This document shows, in pieces, positions 15,360 to 24,540 of a DNA stretch of 64,000 nt. Below the pieces are notes generated by a model that was not told the origin of the DNA, ran no database searches, and saw only the letters and a list, made by a program, of their open reading frames with translations. The number at the start of each line of letters is the position of its first letter. Positions within the stretch are counted from its first letter, which is position 1. The translations under genes were made by a program, and so were the position numbers. This DNA is from Clostridia bacterium. Its GTDB lineage: Bacteria; Bacillota; Clostridia; TANB77; CAG-465. The DNA is taken from NCBI GenBank assembly GCA_030524345.1, contig JAUNGP010000005.1:40225-104224 (forward strand), given 5' to 3'.

Positions 15360-16013
15360 CTATATTCTAGGTGTTGTGATTAGTTCACTATATGGGAATT
15401 CTTTTTCTATAAACTGACAAAAATCTCTAAATTCTCTTTGTTTATGATTTTTTCTTGCTCTATAAACATTTCTCATTATTTCATAGTTGCCAGTCCAAGT
15501 TGATTTGAAATTATAGCTTTGAGGAGAATCAAATACGATATCTCTCCACATACTCATAGCTTCCTCAGTTTTACCTTCTTTTTTTAATTCTTGAAATTTT
15601 AGAATTCTTTCATTTAAATCTTTTAATACATATTCTCTTAATGGGGTAATGTTAGTTTTACCAGTTTCGTCATCTAAACTGAAATCGTTAAAAGTAAGTA
15701 GTCTAGTACCAAGTTTATGCATTCTACTTGTGCTATTTCTTACAGTTGATACTTTATATGTATCAAAGTCCCACCACCATGACATAGGAGCTGTAATATC
15801 CATAGATACAAATATTTGTCTTAAAAATTTTGAATGATCAGAGCCGGCCTTTGTAAGATTTAGTGCAAGCTTCATATCATTTTCTCCTATAATATAGTTT
15901 TTGTGTTCAGCATCCCAGTAACTATCGCTTTTATCCCATGACTCTAAAGGGTTTCTCATGCCTCTAAGAGCGCCATCGAAATTTAGTACATTTAAATTTT
16001 CAACTTTTATCAT
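15360..16013 (-). CDS. ThyX-like protein with altered signature motif
   Basis: 217 aa. The central region GSDHSKFLRQIFVSMDITAP, SWWWDFDTYKV and NSTSRMHKLG follows the order of FAD-dependent thymidylate synthase ThyX (H-x2-FL, helix, RHRxxSxNExSxR). However the RHR triad is replaced by TYK-like residues and the Glu of NE is Ser. The C-terminal YEIMRNVYRARKNHKQREFRDFC keeps a ThyX-like substrate helix. Homologues of this type are often left as hypothetical in Firmicutes and phages. Start ATG 16013 has GGAGG upstream. Being in an operon with tmk supports a nucleotide role, but thymidylate synthase activity is not assured. Confidence 0.55.
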   Translation of the reverse strand: MIKVENLNVLNFDGALRGMRNPLESWDKSDSYWDAEHKNYIIGENDMKLALNLTKAGSDHSKFLRQIFVSMDITAPMSWWWDFDTYKVSTVRNSTSRMHKLGTRLLTFNDFSLDDETGKTNITPLREYVLKDLNERILKFQELKKEGKTEEAMSMWRDIVFDSPQSYNFKSTWTGNYEIMRNVYRARKNHKQREFRDFCQFIEKEFPYSELITTPRI

Positions 16014-16118
16014 ATATAATCCTCCTTGAATATTTAATGATATATTATCATAAAAAAAATAAGCTTTCAATATAAAAAAATGAAATAAATTTTTATATAA
16101 ACTATATATGTAAATAAA

Positions 16119-16147
16119 AAAATACCTATCTTTTACAAGATAGGTTT
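16119..16147 (-). terminator. terminator overlapping the 3' end of the 16126-16425 gene
   Basis: 9-bp stem (16124-16132 with 16137-16145) with T-run on the minus strand. The right arm falls within the last codons of the gene. Confidence 0.7.
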
Positions 16148-16425
16148 TTTTCGATTTTCAACAAATTTTGATATGTTTCTATCAATTCCTGAATGTGAGA
16201 TTTGATATTATCGCGAGAAGAAATGATAGAGTAGACATTCTGGCATTCATCAAAAAATGTTTCGTCCTCGGGAATACTTAATATTAATTCTTCCAGTTCC
16301 GCAGGAAAAGCTATCTGAATGTCTAATTTTGTTAGGATTCGAATCAAGAGACATTCAAATTCTTTTTCAAAAAAGCACTGCAACTCATTAGAACTATGTT
16401 TATTTAGAATTTCAGCAGTCATCAT
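16126..16425 (-). CDS. small acidic hypothetical protein (99 aa)
   Basis: Good SD (GGAGGG) 7 nt before the ATG. The protein is predicted all-helical and acidic, with no signal or membrane segment. The stretch ELEELILSIPEDETFF plus a final amphipathic helix (IQELIETYQNLLKIEKN) resembles the matching part of its upstream neighbour (EVEELILIISQDFPELE, then a C-terminal helix), and both are 99 aa; they look like divergent tandem paralogues. No family recognised. Last gene of a three-gene minus-strand cluster with the 452-aa unknown protein. Confidence 0.7.
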   Translation of the reverse strand: MMTAEILNKHSSNELQCFFEKEFECLLIRILTKLDIQIAFPAELEELILSIPEDETFFDECQNVYSIISSRDNIKSHIQELIETYQNLLKIEKNLSCKR

Positions 16426-16490
16426 TTTGCCCTCCTTAATTAAGGATTATATTTTTTTAAAACTATCAAAATTATATCATATTTACCATT

Positions 16491-16790
16491 TTATGTCAAC
16501 GCTTCTTTTATCGTATCATAATTATTAATCATATGATTTAAATGGTCACCCAGATTCATATCTGGTGAAGTTAATAAATTGGATAAGGTCATCATATATC
16601 CCTCAAGTTCTGGGAAATCTTGGCTAATAATGAGAATTAATTCTTCAACTTCTGTATTTTCATTTAATTCTATATTATTTTTTTTAGCAAATTCGAAAAC
16701 CATATTTGTATATTCTGTTCTGAATATATGTACTATTTTATCATATTTTTTGTTTTTTAATAATTCTTTTATTTCTTGTTTATTTAACAT
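16491..16790 (-). CDS. small helical hypothetical protein (99 aa), paralogue of neighbour
   Basis: Start at 16790 with GAGGAG upstream, 11 nt after the stop of the 452-aa gene, so the two are translationally close. Sequence: MLNKQEIKELLKNKKYDKIV, then FEFAKKNNIELNENTEVEEL, all helical and charged. Similar spacing of hydrophobic residues to the 16126-16425 product. Function unknown; no membrane or DNA-binding motif that I can identify. Confidence 0.7.
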   Translation of the reverse strand: MLNKQEIKELLKNKKYDKIVHIFRTEYTNMVFEFAKKNNIELNENTEVEELILIISQDFPELEGYMMTLSNLLTSPDMNLGDHLNHMINNYDTIKEALT

Positions 16791-16801
16791 GAACTCCTCC
16801 T

Positions 16802-18160
16802 CTATATGCTTGGCGCATCTGCATCATCATCGACATTTGGTGTTGGTAATTCTTCATCAGGGATTTCAAGATTATTTTTTTCAAAATTTTCAAGTTCCAA
16901 ATCCTCATTTGAGATTGGTGTTATTCCTTTAACATAAAATTGCATATTATTAGAAAACTCAGAAATCTTTGCTTCTTTTGAATTTGGATGAAGTCTTTTT
17001 ATTCTATTCATATGAATAAAACCAATACCATTTCTTTGGCCCCTAGTATGTTTGTAGGGAACTACGGCAGTAAAAGGTGGAAGTATTCTTCCCTCCTCAA
17101 TAGAAATACCATATTTTTTTTCTAGATCAGCTATTACATTAGGATCCTGATGTATACTAAAAGGTGCATTATATCCTTGAATCATAAAGTGTATATTAGA
17201 ACTATAACAGTTCCCGCCAATTGTTTCTCCAATATTTTCATCATGACTTTTTGTAATTCTATATCTATACGCTTTTTTAGTTTTACTTAGTTCTGAGTAT
17301 TCTTTTACCGCTTTTTTAAAATATAAGTTTTTTGTTAGATATAAAGAATCTATTGAAAAATTAAATGATAAATTTTTATACAAAGAAGCAGGGTTAATAT
17401 AACAATTATTAGGATTATTTTTTGAAAATAATGTCATCATATCTTTATATTCAGTTGAGTCTTTGAGTTCTTCTTCAGTAAGTTCTTTTCTTATATATTT
17501 AAGATATGTATTTAAAAAGTTCACTTTTAATGGAACCCCATTTTCTTGTGGTTTATTTGATAGTGCAGATATCATATCATATGTTTCAATATAATCTCTT
17601 TTTTGAGTACTAAATCTTCTAGAATTTCCAGATCTATAATTTTTTTTATTAATACTATGTGCTATGTCTAAAGATTGATTAGTGTTGTAATCTCTAAATA
17701 CAGTTAATATTTTACTGGCTTTATTACTAAGTGCCATTACTTTTAAATATTCTTCTATATTTTCTTGTGGTTCTCCGGTATTTGCTCCGTTAAGATAATC
17801 CTGAAATTGTTGTTGACTTATCATGTATGGATTGGTATGATCACCGGCAAGCCTATCAAAACCATGAAATTGTGCATTGTAATCATCTAGGGCACTAGGA
17901 AAATAGTCAACTTTATCAAATATGTATTCTGATAATATACTAGATATTTGATTACAAGTTGCATTTACTGGAGCTTTTCCATGAATCATTTTTCTAGTAT
18001 TATTTCTAGTTGCTGCAGCAGCAATACAAGAAGAAAATGCCAAGTACATAATAACATCATTATTTGGAATATTATATTTTTTTATATATTCTAATAGTTT
18101 GTCTGATTTGAGAGATCTATCTACTGTTTCTTCATATTCAAAAAAATCACTATAATTCAT
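16802..18160 (-). CDS. hypothetical protein (452 aa)
   Basis: No family recognised. The N-terminal third is helical with an Ala-rich segment (LAFSSCIAAAATRNNTRKM). The middle is rich in Lys/Asn/Tyr with RFSTQKRDYIETYDMISAL. The C-terminal third contains GGNCYSSNIHFMIQGYNAPF, GRILPPFTAVVPYKHTRGQR and NGIGFIHMNR, looking like a beta-rich domain; the tail is acidic (PDEELPTPNVDDDADAPSI). No signal peptide or transmembrane helix. GAGGTGA precedes the ATG. It heads a cluster with two 99-aa genes. Context gives no function. Confidence 0.7.
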   Translation of the reverse strand: MNYSDFFEYEETVDRSLKSDKLLEYIKKYNIPNNDVIMYLAFSSCIAAAATRNNTRKMIHGKAPVNATCNQISSILSEYIFDKVDYFPSALDDYNAQFHGFDRLAGDHTNPYMISQQQFQDYLNGANTGEPQENIEEYLKVMALSNKASKILTVFRDYNTNQSLDIAHSINKKNYRSGNSRRFSTQKRDYIETYDMISALSNKPQENGVPLKVNFLNTYLKYIRKELTEEELKDSTEYKDMMTLFSKNNPNNCYINPASLYKNLSFNFSIDSLYLTKNLYFKKAVKEYSELSKTKKAYRYRITKSHDENIGETIGGNCYSSNIHFMIQGYNAPFSIHQDPNVIADLEKKYGISIEEGRILPPFTAVVPYKHTRGQRNGIGFIHMNRIKRLHPNSKEAKISEFSNNMQFYVKGITPISNEDLELENFEKNNLEIPDEELPTPNVDDDADAPSI

Positions 18161-18381
18161 AAGTCACCTCTATTTATAACTAATATTTTATCATAAATGA
18201 TATATCACTTTCAAATATTATTTTAATTTCATAAAAAACAGATTGACAATTAATTCTTAAAAAATGTAGAAAAATATGAAATATTAAATTTATATTACAA
18301 TCAAAATGTTACAAAATTATTACAAAACATACGTAACTTAAATAAAATGTCGCTTTTTTTAATATTTTTTTGTAAAAATAC
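18161..18381. other. AT-rich intergenic region between divergent transcripts
   Basis: 220 nt with no open frame supported by an SD. It must hold the minus-strand promoter of the 452-aa gene; TTGAAA followed 18 nt later by TAAAAT near 18195-18225 on the minus strand is a weak candidate. Confidence 0.4.
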
Positions 18382-18410
18382 TTGCTTTTTTTTGTATATT
18401 AAGTTATAAT
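18382..18410 (+). promoter_or_regulatory. sigma-A promoter of the S10 ribosomal operon
   Basis: TTGCTT (18382-18387), 17-nt spacer, TATAAT (18405-18410). It is the only good promoter ahead of rpsJ. Confidence 0.75.
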
Positions 18411-18416
18411 TATTTA

Positions 18417-18631
18417 TGATTTGCGTTGAAGTAAGATGTGGCTACTCTTTGAAGTAGGGAACTCTTATGGAGCATGTCTGATTTTAAATCGGGCGGCAAG
18501 TATAGATTGACGTGTATTTGCCAAGTTTTACATATCGTGAAATTTGGTTTTAATATGTGTAAAATATGAAACACACGGGGTGGTGTACAACTTGTCTGAC
18601 CAGCAAATTATAGAAAAGGAGTGTTTTACAT
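18417..18631 (+). promoter_or_regulatory. long structured 5' leader of rpsJ operon
   Basis: The mRNA leader is about 210 nt and unusually GC-containing for this genome. It has repeated GAAGTA elements (18429-18434 and 18450-18455) and a possible long stem pairing TTTTACATAT (18527-18536) with ATATGTGTAAAA (18554-18565). No rho-independent terminator or start codon with SD is present before AAAGGAG at the rpsJ site. S10 leaders are known sites of feedback control in some bacteria; here the role is inference. Confidence 0.45.
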
Positions 18632-18949
18632 ATGTCAAAAGAACAAAACAAAAAAATGAGAATAAGATTAAAAGCTTATGATCACGTAGTGCTTGAGCAA
18701 GCAGCATCAAAGATTGTTGAAGTAGCAAGAAAAACTGGTTCTGAAGTTTCAGGTCCAATTCCACTTCCAACAGAAAAAGAAATCATTACAATATTACGTT
18801 CTCCACACAAACATAAAGATTCTAGAGAACAATTTGAAATGAGAACTCACAAAAGAGTTATTGATGTTATTGCACCAAATCAAGCAACAGTTGATGCTTT
18901 AATGTCAATTGATATGCCAGCAGGCGTAGACATCGAAGTTAAATTATAA
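18632..18949 (+). CDS. rpsJ: 30S ribosomal protein S10
   Basis: 105 aa. [48 protein letters not shown] and the C-terminal GVDIEVKL are the S10 hallmarks. A component of the 30S head and, as NusE, of antitermination complexes. AAAGGAG lies before the ATG. First gene of the S10-spc operon; unlike many Firmicutes the tuf/fus/rpsL genes are not immediately upstream. Confidence 0.98.
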   Translation: MSKEQNKKMRIRLKAYDHVVLEQAASKIVEVARKTGSEVSGPIPLPTEKEIITILRSPHKHKDSREQFEMRTHKRVIDVIAPNQATVDALMSIDMPAGVDIEVKL

Positions 18950-19028
18950 TAACTTCTCAAAACATTTGATTGTTATCCTTACAAAAAAGGCAATGACAAA
19001 CCCTAAATTAAATGTTTAGTTAGAAGTT
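18949..19028 (+). promoter_or_regulatory. long-range stem in the rpsJ-rplC spacer
   Basis: Two consecutive 8-bp complementary segments (18949-18956 with 19021-19028; 18959-18966 with 19009-19016) enclose a ~42-nt loop. The spacer (110 nt) is much longer than the other gaps in the operon and ends 30 nt before rplC, so an RNA element acting on rplC is possible. Confidence 0.4.
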
Positions 19029-19059
19029 AAAAAGGAAATTTATTAGGGAGGAAATCAAA

Positions 19060-19686
19060 ATGGTAAAAGAAATTTACGGAAAGAAAATCGGAATGACACA
19101 AATCTTTACTGAAGATGGTATTGCTATACCAGTAACTGCAATTGAAGCAAAACCTTGTACAGTAGTTGCTAAAAAAACTACTGATAAAGAAGGATATAAT
19201 GCGATAGTAGTTAGCTTTGGCGAAGTAAAAGAGAAAAATGCAAATAAACCTTTAAAAGGCGTTTTTGCAAAAGCAGGAGTAGAAGTACAAAAATATTTAA
19301 GAGAAATTAAAGTTGAAAATGTTGATGAATATGAAATAGGAAGTAAAATAACTGTTGATACTTTCACAACAGAAGATACTGTAGATGTTCAAGGAATATC
19401 AAAGGGTAAAGGATTCCAAGGAAATATTAAAAGACATGGACAACATAGAGGACCTATGGCTCATGGATCTATGTATCATAGAAGACCAGGTTCAATGGGA
19501 GCTACAAGTACTCCAGGTAGAGTATTTAAAGGTAAAAAACTACCAGGCCATATGGGTAGTGAAACATCTACAATTTTAAATTTAGATGTTATAAAAGTAG
19601 ATACTGATAAAAATGTAATTTTAGTAAAAGGATCTATTCCTGGTGCTAAAGGATCAGTAGTTAAAGTTAGAAAAAGTGTTAAGTAA
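19060..19686 (+). CDS. rplC: 50S ribosomal protein L3
   Basis: 208 aa. KEIYGKKIGMTQIFTEDG start, the GKGFQGNIKRHGQHRGPMAH loop reaching the peptidyl-transferase region, and MGATSTPGRVFKGKKLPGHM (two-part L3 signature). AGGGAGG before ATG. Second gene in the operon after an unusually long structured gap. Confidence 0.98.
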   Translation: MVKEIYGKKIGMTQIFTEDGIAIPVTAIEAKPCTVVAKKTTDKEGYNAIVVSFGEVKEKNANKPLKGVFAKAGVEVQKYLREIKVENVDEYEIGSKITVDTFTTEDTVDVQGISKGKGFQGNIKRHGQHRGPMAHGSMYHRRPGSMGATSTPGRVFKGKKLPGHMGSETSTILNLDVIKVDTDKNVILVKGSIPGAKGSVVKVRKSVK

Positions 19687-19709
19687 TATAGAGAGGAGGA
19701 GAATAAGAA

Positions 19710-20330
19710 ATGCTTAAAGTAGACGTTTTAAACATGGAAGGTAAAAAAGTAAAAGATATTGAGCTATCTGAGACTGTATTTGGTGTTGAAGTAAATGATG
19801 TAGTTGTTCACTCAGCTTTAGTAAATTACTTAGCTAACCAAAGACAAGGTACTCAATCTACAAAGACAAGAGCAGAAGTTCGTGGTGGTGGAAGAAAGCC
19901 ATGGAGACAAAAAGGAACTGGTAGAGCTAGACAAGGAAGCATTAGAGCTCCACAATGGATCAAAGGTGGTATCGCTTTAGGACCAAAACCTAGATCATAT
20001 AAATATGCCATCCCTAAAAAAATGAGAAAGCTTGCTTTCAAATCTGTTCTTACTTCTAAAGTACAAGAAGGAAATCTAGTAGTTGTAGATAAATTAGAAT
20101 TAAATGAAATTAAAACTAAAGAAATGGTTAATGTTTTAAACAATTTAAAAGTCAACAAAGCTTTAGTAATGTTAGACGAGAAAAATTTAAATGTTCAAGC
20201 ATCAGCTAGAAACATTGCAAATGTAAAAACTACTTTAGTAAGTACTATGAATATATTTGATTTATTAAAATATGACAGCTTAGTAGTTACTGAAGATGCA
20301 ATTAAGAAATTAGAGGAGGTGTACGCATAA
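19710..20330 (+). CDS. rplD: 50S ribosomal protein L4
   Basis: 206 aa. QRQGTQSTKTRAEVRGGGRK and PWRQKGTGRARQGSIRAPQW form the L4 exit-tunnel loop. L4 also represses the S10 operon in proteobacteria; whether it does so here is unknown. GAGGAGG before ATG; the stop codon abuts the rplW ATG directly. Confidence 0.98.
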   Translation: MLKVDVLNMEGKKVKDIELSETVFGVEVNDVVVHSALVNYLANQRQGTQSTKTRAEVRGGGRKPWRQKGTGRARQGSIRAPQWIKGGIALGPKPRSYKYAIPKKMRKLAFKSVLTSKVQEGNLVVVDKLELNEIKTKEMVNVLNNLKVNKALVMLDEKNLNVQASARNIANVKTTLVSTMNIFDLLKYDSLVVTEDAIKKLEEVYA

Positions 20331-20693
20331 ATGTTACACGCAGAAGACGTTATAATCAAACCTATAATGACAGAAAAAAGTTATGCTAACATAGCAAATG
20401 GAAAGTATACTTTTGAAGTTGCTTTAAATGCATCAAAAGTTGAAATAAAAAATGCTGTAGAAGAACTTTTCGGTGTTAAGGTACTAAAAGTTAACACTTT
20501 AAGATATGATGGTAAAAACAAAAGAGTTGGAGTACACCAAGGAAAAACAAAAGCTTGGAAAAAAGCTATTGTTGCAATCGATACAAATCCATCAGATGAA
20601 AAGTATCTTGCAAAAGGTGGAAAAGAGACTAAAGTAAATAAAAAATATAAAACTGAAATCGAAGAAATTAGTTCAGCATTTGGAAATAACTAG
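20331..20693 (+). CDS. rplW: 50S ribosomal protein L23
   Basis: 120 aa. IIKPIMTEKSYANIANGKYT start and VKVLKVNTLRYDGKNKRVG, typical L23, which sits at the tunnel exit and docks trigger factor and SRP. Somewhat longer than the ~95-aa norm because of a Lys-rich C-terminal tail (KVNKKYKTEIEEISSAFGNN). Its SD lies inside the 3' end of rplD. Confidence 0.97.
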   Translation: MLHAEDVIIKPIMTEKSYANIANGKYTFEVALNASKVEIKNAVEELFGVKVLKVNTLRYDGKNKRVGVHQGKTKAWKKAIVAIDTNPSDEKYLAKGGKETKVNKKYKTEIEEISSAFGNN

Positions 20694-20706
20694 GAGGGAA
20701 TAAAAA

Positions 20707-21540
20707 ATGGGAATAAAATCATTTAAACCTGTTACTCCATCACTTAGAAATATGACTACATTAACAAATGATGAGATTACAAAATTCGAACCAGAAAAAG
20801 CATTACTTTCAAAAGTAAAGAAAAATGCAGGAAGAAACTCATCTGGTAAGATAACTGTAAGACATCATGGTGGTGGAAGCAGAAGAAAATATAGAACAAT
20901 TGATTTTAAAAGAAATAAAGTAGATATGGAGGCTACTGTAATAGGTATCGAGTATGATCCAAACAGAACTTCTAATATTGCCCTAATTGAATATGAAGAT
21001 GGAGAAAGAGCATATATCATAGCTCCACTAGGGCTTACAGATGGTGACAAGGTAATATCATCAGAAAAAGCTGATATAAAACCTGGAAACTGTTTACCAA
21101 TCAGTTCTATACCAGTTGGTACAGTTGTATATAACATCGAGTTACATAAAGGTAAAGGTGCACAGCTTGTAAGAAGTGCAGGTATGTCAGCACAATTAAT
21201 GGCAAAAGAAGGTAAATATGCACATATTAGAATGCCTTCTGGAGAAATGAGACTTATATCAGTTGATTGTAGAGCATGTATTGGTCAAGTTGGTAACTTA
21301 GATCATGAAAATGTAAAAATCGGTAAAGCTGGTAGAACTAGACATATGGGAATTAGACCTACTGTTAGAGGTAGCGTTATGAACCCAGTTGATCACCCAC
21401 ATGGTGGTGGTGAAGGTAGAGCTCCAGTTGGTCATGCAGGACCACTTACTCCTTGGGGTAAACCAGCACTTGGACATAGAACAAGAAAATCTAAACATAG
21501 AACTGATAAATATATTGTTAAGAGAAGAAATAAAAAATAA
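20707..21540 (+). CDS. rplB: 50S ribosomal protein L2
   Basis: 277 aa. [35 protein letters not shown] and the catalytic-centre-adjacent [19 protein letters not shown] are L2 signatures. Central to subunit association and the peptidyl-transferase centre. AGGAGGG before ATG. Confidence 0.98.
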   Translation: MGIKSFKPVTPSLRNMTTLTNDEITKFEPEKALLSKVKKNAGRNSSGKITVRHHGGGSRRKYRTIDFKRNKVDMEATVIGIEYDPNRTSNIALIEYEDGERAYIIAPLGLTDGDKVISSEKADIKPGNCLPISSIPVGTVVYNIELHKGKGAQLVRSAGMSAQLMAKEGKYAHIRMPSGEMRLISVDCRACIGQVGNLDHENVKIGKAGRTRHMGIRPTVRGSVMNPVDHPHGGGEGRAPVGHAGPLTPWGKPALGHRTRKSKHRTDKYIVKRRNKK

Positions 21541-21554
21541 TGGAGGGATAATAA

Positions 21555-21833
21555 ATGTCAAGATCGCTTAAAAAAGGACCTTACTGTGATGAAAGATTAC
21601 TAGCAAGGATTGAAAAAATGAATGAAGAAGATAAAAAAGAAGCAATAAAGACTTGGTCAAGATCCTCTACTATATATCCTCAAATGATTGGTCATACAAT
21701 TGCTGTTCATGATGGTAGAAAACATGTTCCAGTATATATTACTGAAGAAATGATAGGACATAAATTAGGAGAATTTGCTCCAACAAGACTTTTCAGAGGA
21801 CATTCAGGAGATAAAAAGACTAAAGTTAAATAA
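21555..21833 (+). CDS. rpsS: 30S ribosomal protein S19
   Basis: 92 aa. [40 protein letters not shown] and [20 protein letters not shown]: complete S19 sequence. GGAGGG before ATG. Confidence 0.98.
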   Translation: MSRSLKKGPYCDERLLARIEKMNEEDKKEAIKTWSRSSTIYPQMIGHTIAVHDGRKHVPVYITEEMIGHKLGEFAPTRLFRGHSGDKKTKVK

Positions 21834-21855
21834 TTTAAGAAGGAGGAGCCTTAAA

Positions 21856-22197
21856 ATGGAAGAAAGAGTAGCAAGAGCAGAGTTACGTCATGCAAGAATA
21901 AGTGCAAGAAAAGTAAAAATAGTTATTGATACTATAAGAGGCAAAAATGCAAAAGAAGCTGTAGCAATATTAAAATTTACTAATAAAGCAGCAGCCCCAG
22001 TAGTAGAAAAATTAGTTAAATCAGCAATGGCTAACGCAGTAAATAATCATCATATGGATGAATCTAAATTATATATTGCAGAAATTTATGCTAATCAAGG
22101 AACTACAATGAAAAGAATTATGCCAAGAGCTCAAGGTAGAGCTAATAGAATAAGAAAAAGAACTAGTCACATAACAGTTGTGTTAAAAGAAGCATAG
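21856..22197 (+). CDS. rplV: 50S ribosomal protein L22
   Basis: 113 aa from ATG 21856 (AAGGAGGAG upstream); the frame is open back into rpsS but that extension has no site. [20 protein letters not shown] and the tunnel loop [20 protein letters not shown] are L22 hallmarks. Confidence 0.97.
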   Translation: MEERVARAELRHARISARKVKIVIDTIRGKNAKEAVAILKFTNKAAAPVVEKLVKSAMANAVNNHHMDESKLYIAEIYANQGTTMKRIMPRAQGRANRIRKRTSHITVVLKEA

Positions 22198-22213
22198 AGG
22201 AGGTAAGTTTAAA

Positions 22214-22870
22214 ATGGGACAAAAAGTTAGTCCACACGGACTTAGAGTTGGAATAATAAAAGACTGGTCTTCAACTTGGTATGCTAATAAACAAGACTAT
22301 TCTAATAAACTAGTAGAAGATTATGAAATTCGTACATATCTAAAGAACTTACTTAAACCAGCAGGAATAAATAAGTTAGATATTTCAAGAAAAGGAGACA
22401 AAGTCTTAGTTGATATTTATACTGCAAAGCCTGGAATGATAATCGGTAAAGGTGGAGCATCTATAGAAGAATTAAGAGCCAAACTTAATAAAAAATTTGG
22501 TAAAGACATATCTTTAAATATTATAGAAATTAAAGATGTTGATTTAGCTGCACAATTAGTTGCTGAAAATATAGCTCTTCAACTTGAAAAGAGAATATCT
22601 TTTAGAAAAGCTATGAAACAAGCAATGCAAAAAACAATGAAGGCGGGTGCACTAGGAATAAAGACTGCAGTATCTGGACGTTTAGGTGGTGCAGAAATTG
22701 CAAGAACAGAACATTATAATGAGGGTACTATTCCACTTCAGACTTTAAGAGCAGATATTGATTATGGATTTGCAGAAGCAAAAACAACATATGGAATCAT
22801 TGGTGTTAAAGTTTGGATCTATAAAGGAGAAGTACTTCCTGTAAAAAAAGATGAAAAAGGAGGTAACTAG
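22214..22870 (+). CDS. rpsC: 30S ribosomal protein S3
   Basis: 218 aa. [22 protein letters not shown] domain with [14 protein letters not shown] and the C-terminal [20 protein letters not shown]. Part of the mRNA entry channel. GGAGG before ATG. Confidence 0.98.
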   Translation: MGQKVSPHGLRVGIIKDWSSTWYANKQDYSNKLVEDYEIRTYLKNLLKPAGINKLDISRKGDKVLVDIYTAKPGMIIGKGGASIEELRAKLNKKFGKDISLNIIEIKDVDLAAQLVAENIALQLEKRISFRKAMKQAMQKTMKAGALGIKTAVSGRLGGAEIARTEHYNEGTIPLQTLRADIDYGFAEAKTTYGIIGVKVWIYKGEVLPVKKDEKGGN

Positions 22871-22871
22871 T

Positions 22872-23318
22872 ATGTTGTCACCAAAAAGAACTAAATATAG
22901 AAAAGTACAAAAGGGTACAAATAAAGGTAATGCAACTAGAGGAACAAAAATCGTAAACGGAGAATACGGGATTCAAGCATTAGAACCAGCTTGGATAACT
23001 GCTAACCAAATTGAAGCTGTTAGGGTTACATTATCAAGATATACTAAAAAAGTAGGTAAAACTTGGATTAAAATATTTCCAGATAAACCTATAACTAAAA
23101 AACCTGCTGAGACTCGTATGGGTTCTGGTAAAGGAAATCCTGAGTATTTCGTAGCAGTAGTAAAACCAGGAAGAATATTATTTGAAGTAGCTGGTCTTGG
23201 AGAAGCAACTAGTAAAGAAGCTTTAAAGAAAGCTATGCATAAACTTCCTATCAAATGTAAAATAGTAAGTAAAGCAGAACAAGAAGCTGCAGAAGGGGGA
23301 GTAGCAAATGAAATCTAG
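22872..23318 (+). CDS. rplP: 50S ribosomal protein L16
   Basis: 148 aa from ATG 22872. [15 protein letters not shown] start, [40 protein letters not shown]. Its SD (AAAAGGAGG) lies in the rpsC end; its 3' end overlaps rpmC by 11 nt. Confidence 0.97.
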   Translation: MLSPKRTKYRKVQKGTNKGNATRGTKIVNGEYGIQALEPAWITANQIEAVRVTLSRYTKKVGKTWIKIFPDKPITKKPAETRMGSGKGNPEYFVAVVKPGRILFEVAGLGEATSKEALKKAMHKLPIKCKIVSKAEQEAAEGGVANEI

Positions 23319-23508
23319 TAAAATAAACGAATATAAAAATATGACAGTTGAAGATTTACAAAAAGAGCTTAAAGAATTAAAAAGCGAACTTTTTAAATTA
23401 AGATTTCAACATGCTCTAAATGGCCTTGACAACCCTAAAAAAATTACTCAAGTTAAGAAAAATATAGCAAGAGTAAATACTGTTATAACAAGTAAAGAAA
23501 ATAATTAG
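23308..23508 (+). CDS. rpmC: 50S ribosomal protein L29
   Basis: 66 aa. [26 protein letters not shown] core is the helical hairpin of L29. It overlaps the end of rplP, with GGGGGAG as SD inside rplP, implying translational coupling. Confidence 0.95.
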   Translation: MKSSKINEYKNMTVEDLQKELKELKSELFKLRFQHALNGLDNPKKITQVKKNIARVNTVITSKENN

Positions 23509-23528
23509 TGGTAAAGGAGGAGTAAGAC

Positions 23529-23783
23529 GTGGAAAGAAATTTAAGAAAGACAAAACAAGGTAAAGTTGTTAGTAATAAGATGGATAAAACTATTGTTGTA
23601 AGAATTGATAATAGAGTAAAAGATCCATTATATGGCAAAATTAAAAACGAAACTTTAAAAATAAAAGCTCATGATGAAAATAACGAGTGTAGCATTGGCG
23701 ACATCGTAGAAGTAATGGAAACTAGACCACTAAGCAAAGATAAAAGATATAGACTAGTTAGAATTGTGGAAAAGGTTAAATAG
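23529..23783 (+). CDS. rpsQ: 30S ribosomal protein S17
   Basis: 84 aa. [20 protein letters not shown] and [20 protein letters not shown] match S17. Starts with GTG at 23529, with AAAGGAGG nine nt upstream. Confidence 0.96.
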   Translation: MERNLRKTKQGKVVSNKMDKTIVVRIDNRVKDPLYGKIKNETLKIKAHDENNECSIGDIVEVMETRPLSKDKRYRLVRIVEKVK

Positions 23784-23812
23784 TTTAAAGATTTTGAAGG
23801 GAGGACTAATCC

Positions 23813-24181
23813 ATGATACAACAACAATCAATATTAAAAGTTGCTGATAACACTGGAGCTAAGGAAATAATGTGTATTAGAGTACTTGGAGGTCACTATA
23901 GAAAATGGGGTAACATCGGCGATGTAATTGTTGCTTCTGTGAAAAAAGCAGCACCAGGTGGTACTGTAAAAAAAGGTGACGTTGTTAAGGCAGTTATCGT
24001 AAGAAGTAAAAGAGGTCTTAAACGTGAAGATGGATCTTATATAAGATTTGATGAAAATGCTGGCGTTTTAATAAAAGATGATAAAACACCAAGAGGAACA
24101 CGTATTTTTGGACCAGTAGCAAGGGAACTAAGAGATAATGACTACATGAAAATAATATCTCTAGCACCAGAAGTTCTATAA
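23813..24181 (+). CDS. rplN: 50S ribosomal protein L14
   Basis: 122 aa. [40 protein letters not shown] and the C-terminal [20 protein letters not shown] are the full L14 signature; binds near the GTPase factor site and RsfS. GGGAGG before ATG. Confidence 0.98.
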   Translation: MIQQQSILKVADNTGAKEIMCIRVLGGHYRKWGNIGDVIVASVKKAAPGGTVKKGDVVKAVIVRSKRGLKREDGSYIRFDENAGVLIKDDKTPRGTRIFGPVARELRDNDYMKIISLAPEVL

Positions 24182-24202
24182 ATTTCGGAGGTGAATTGAA
24201 AA

Positions 24203-24523
24203 GTGGTAGCAAAAATGAAATTAAAAAAGGGAGACATGGTTATTGTTAATTCTGGTTCTGAAAAAGGCAAAAAAGGAGAAATTCTAAAAGTAGATAGAAA
24301 AAATGCTAAAGTAATTGTTAAAGGAATCAATGTTAGAACAAAACATGTTAAAGCAAGAAAACAAGGACAAGAATCAGGAATTGTAAAGATTGAAAGTCCA
24401 ATTACCATTTCTAAAGTAAATTATTACTGTGAGAAATGTGGAAAAGGTGTAAAACTTGGAATAAAAGTTGAAGAAGATGGAACAAAAACAAGATTCTGTA
24501 AAAAATGTAATGAGATTAAGTAA
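24203..24523 (+). CDS. rplX: 50S ribosomal protein L24
   Basis: 106 aa. KOW motif MKLKKGDMVIVNSGSEKGKK near the start, VKGINVRTKHVKARKQGQES, and a C-terminal zinc-ribbon-like pair YCEKCG and FCKKC. Starts with GTG 24203; SD GGAGGTG at 24187-24193. Confidence 0.96.
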   Translation: MVAKMKLKKGDMVIVNSGSEKGKKGEILKVDRKNAKVIVKGINVRTKHVKARKQGQESGIVKIESPITISKVNYYCEKCGKGVKLGIKVEEDGTKTRFCKKCNEIK

Positions 24524-24540
24524 AAGGAGGGTAAACACTG

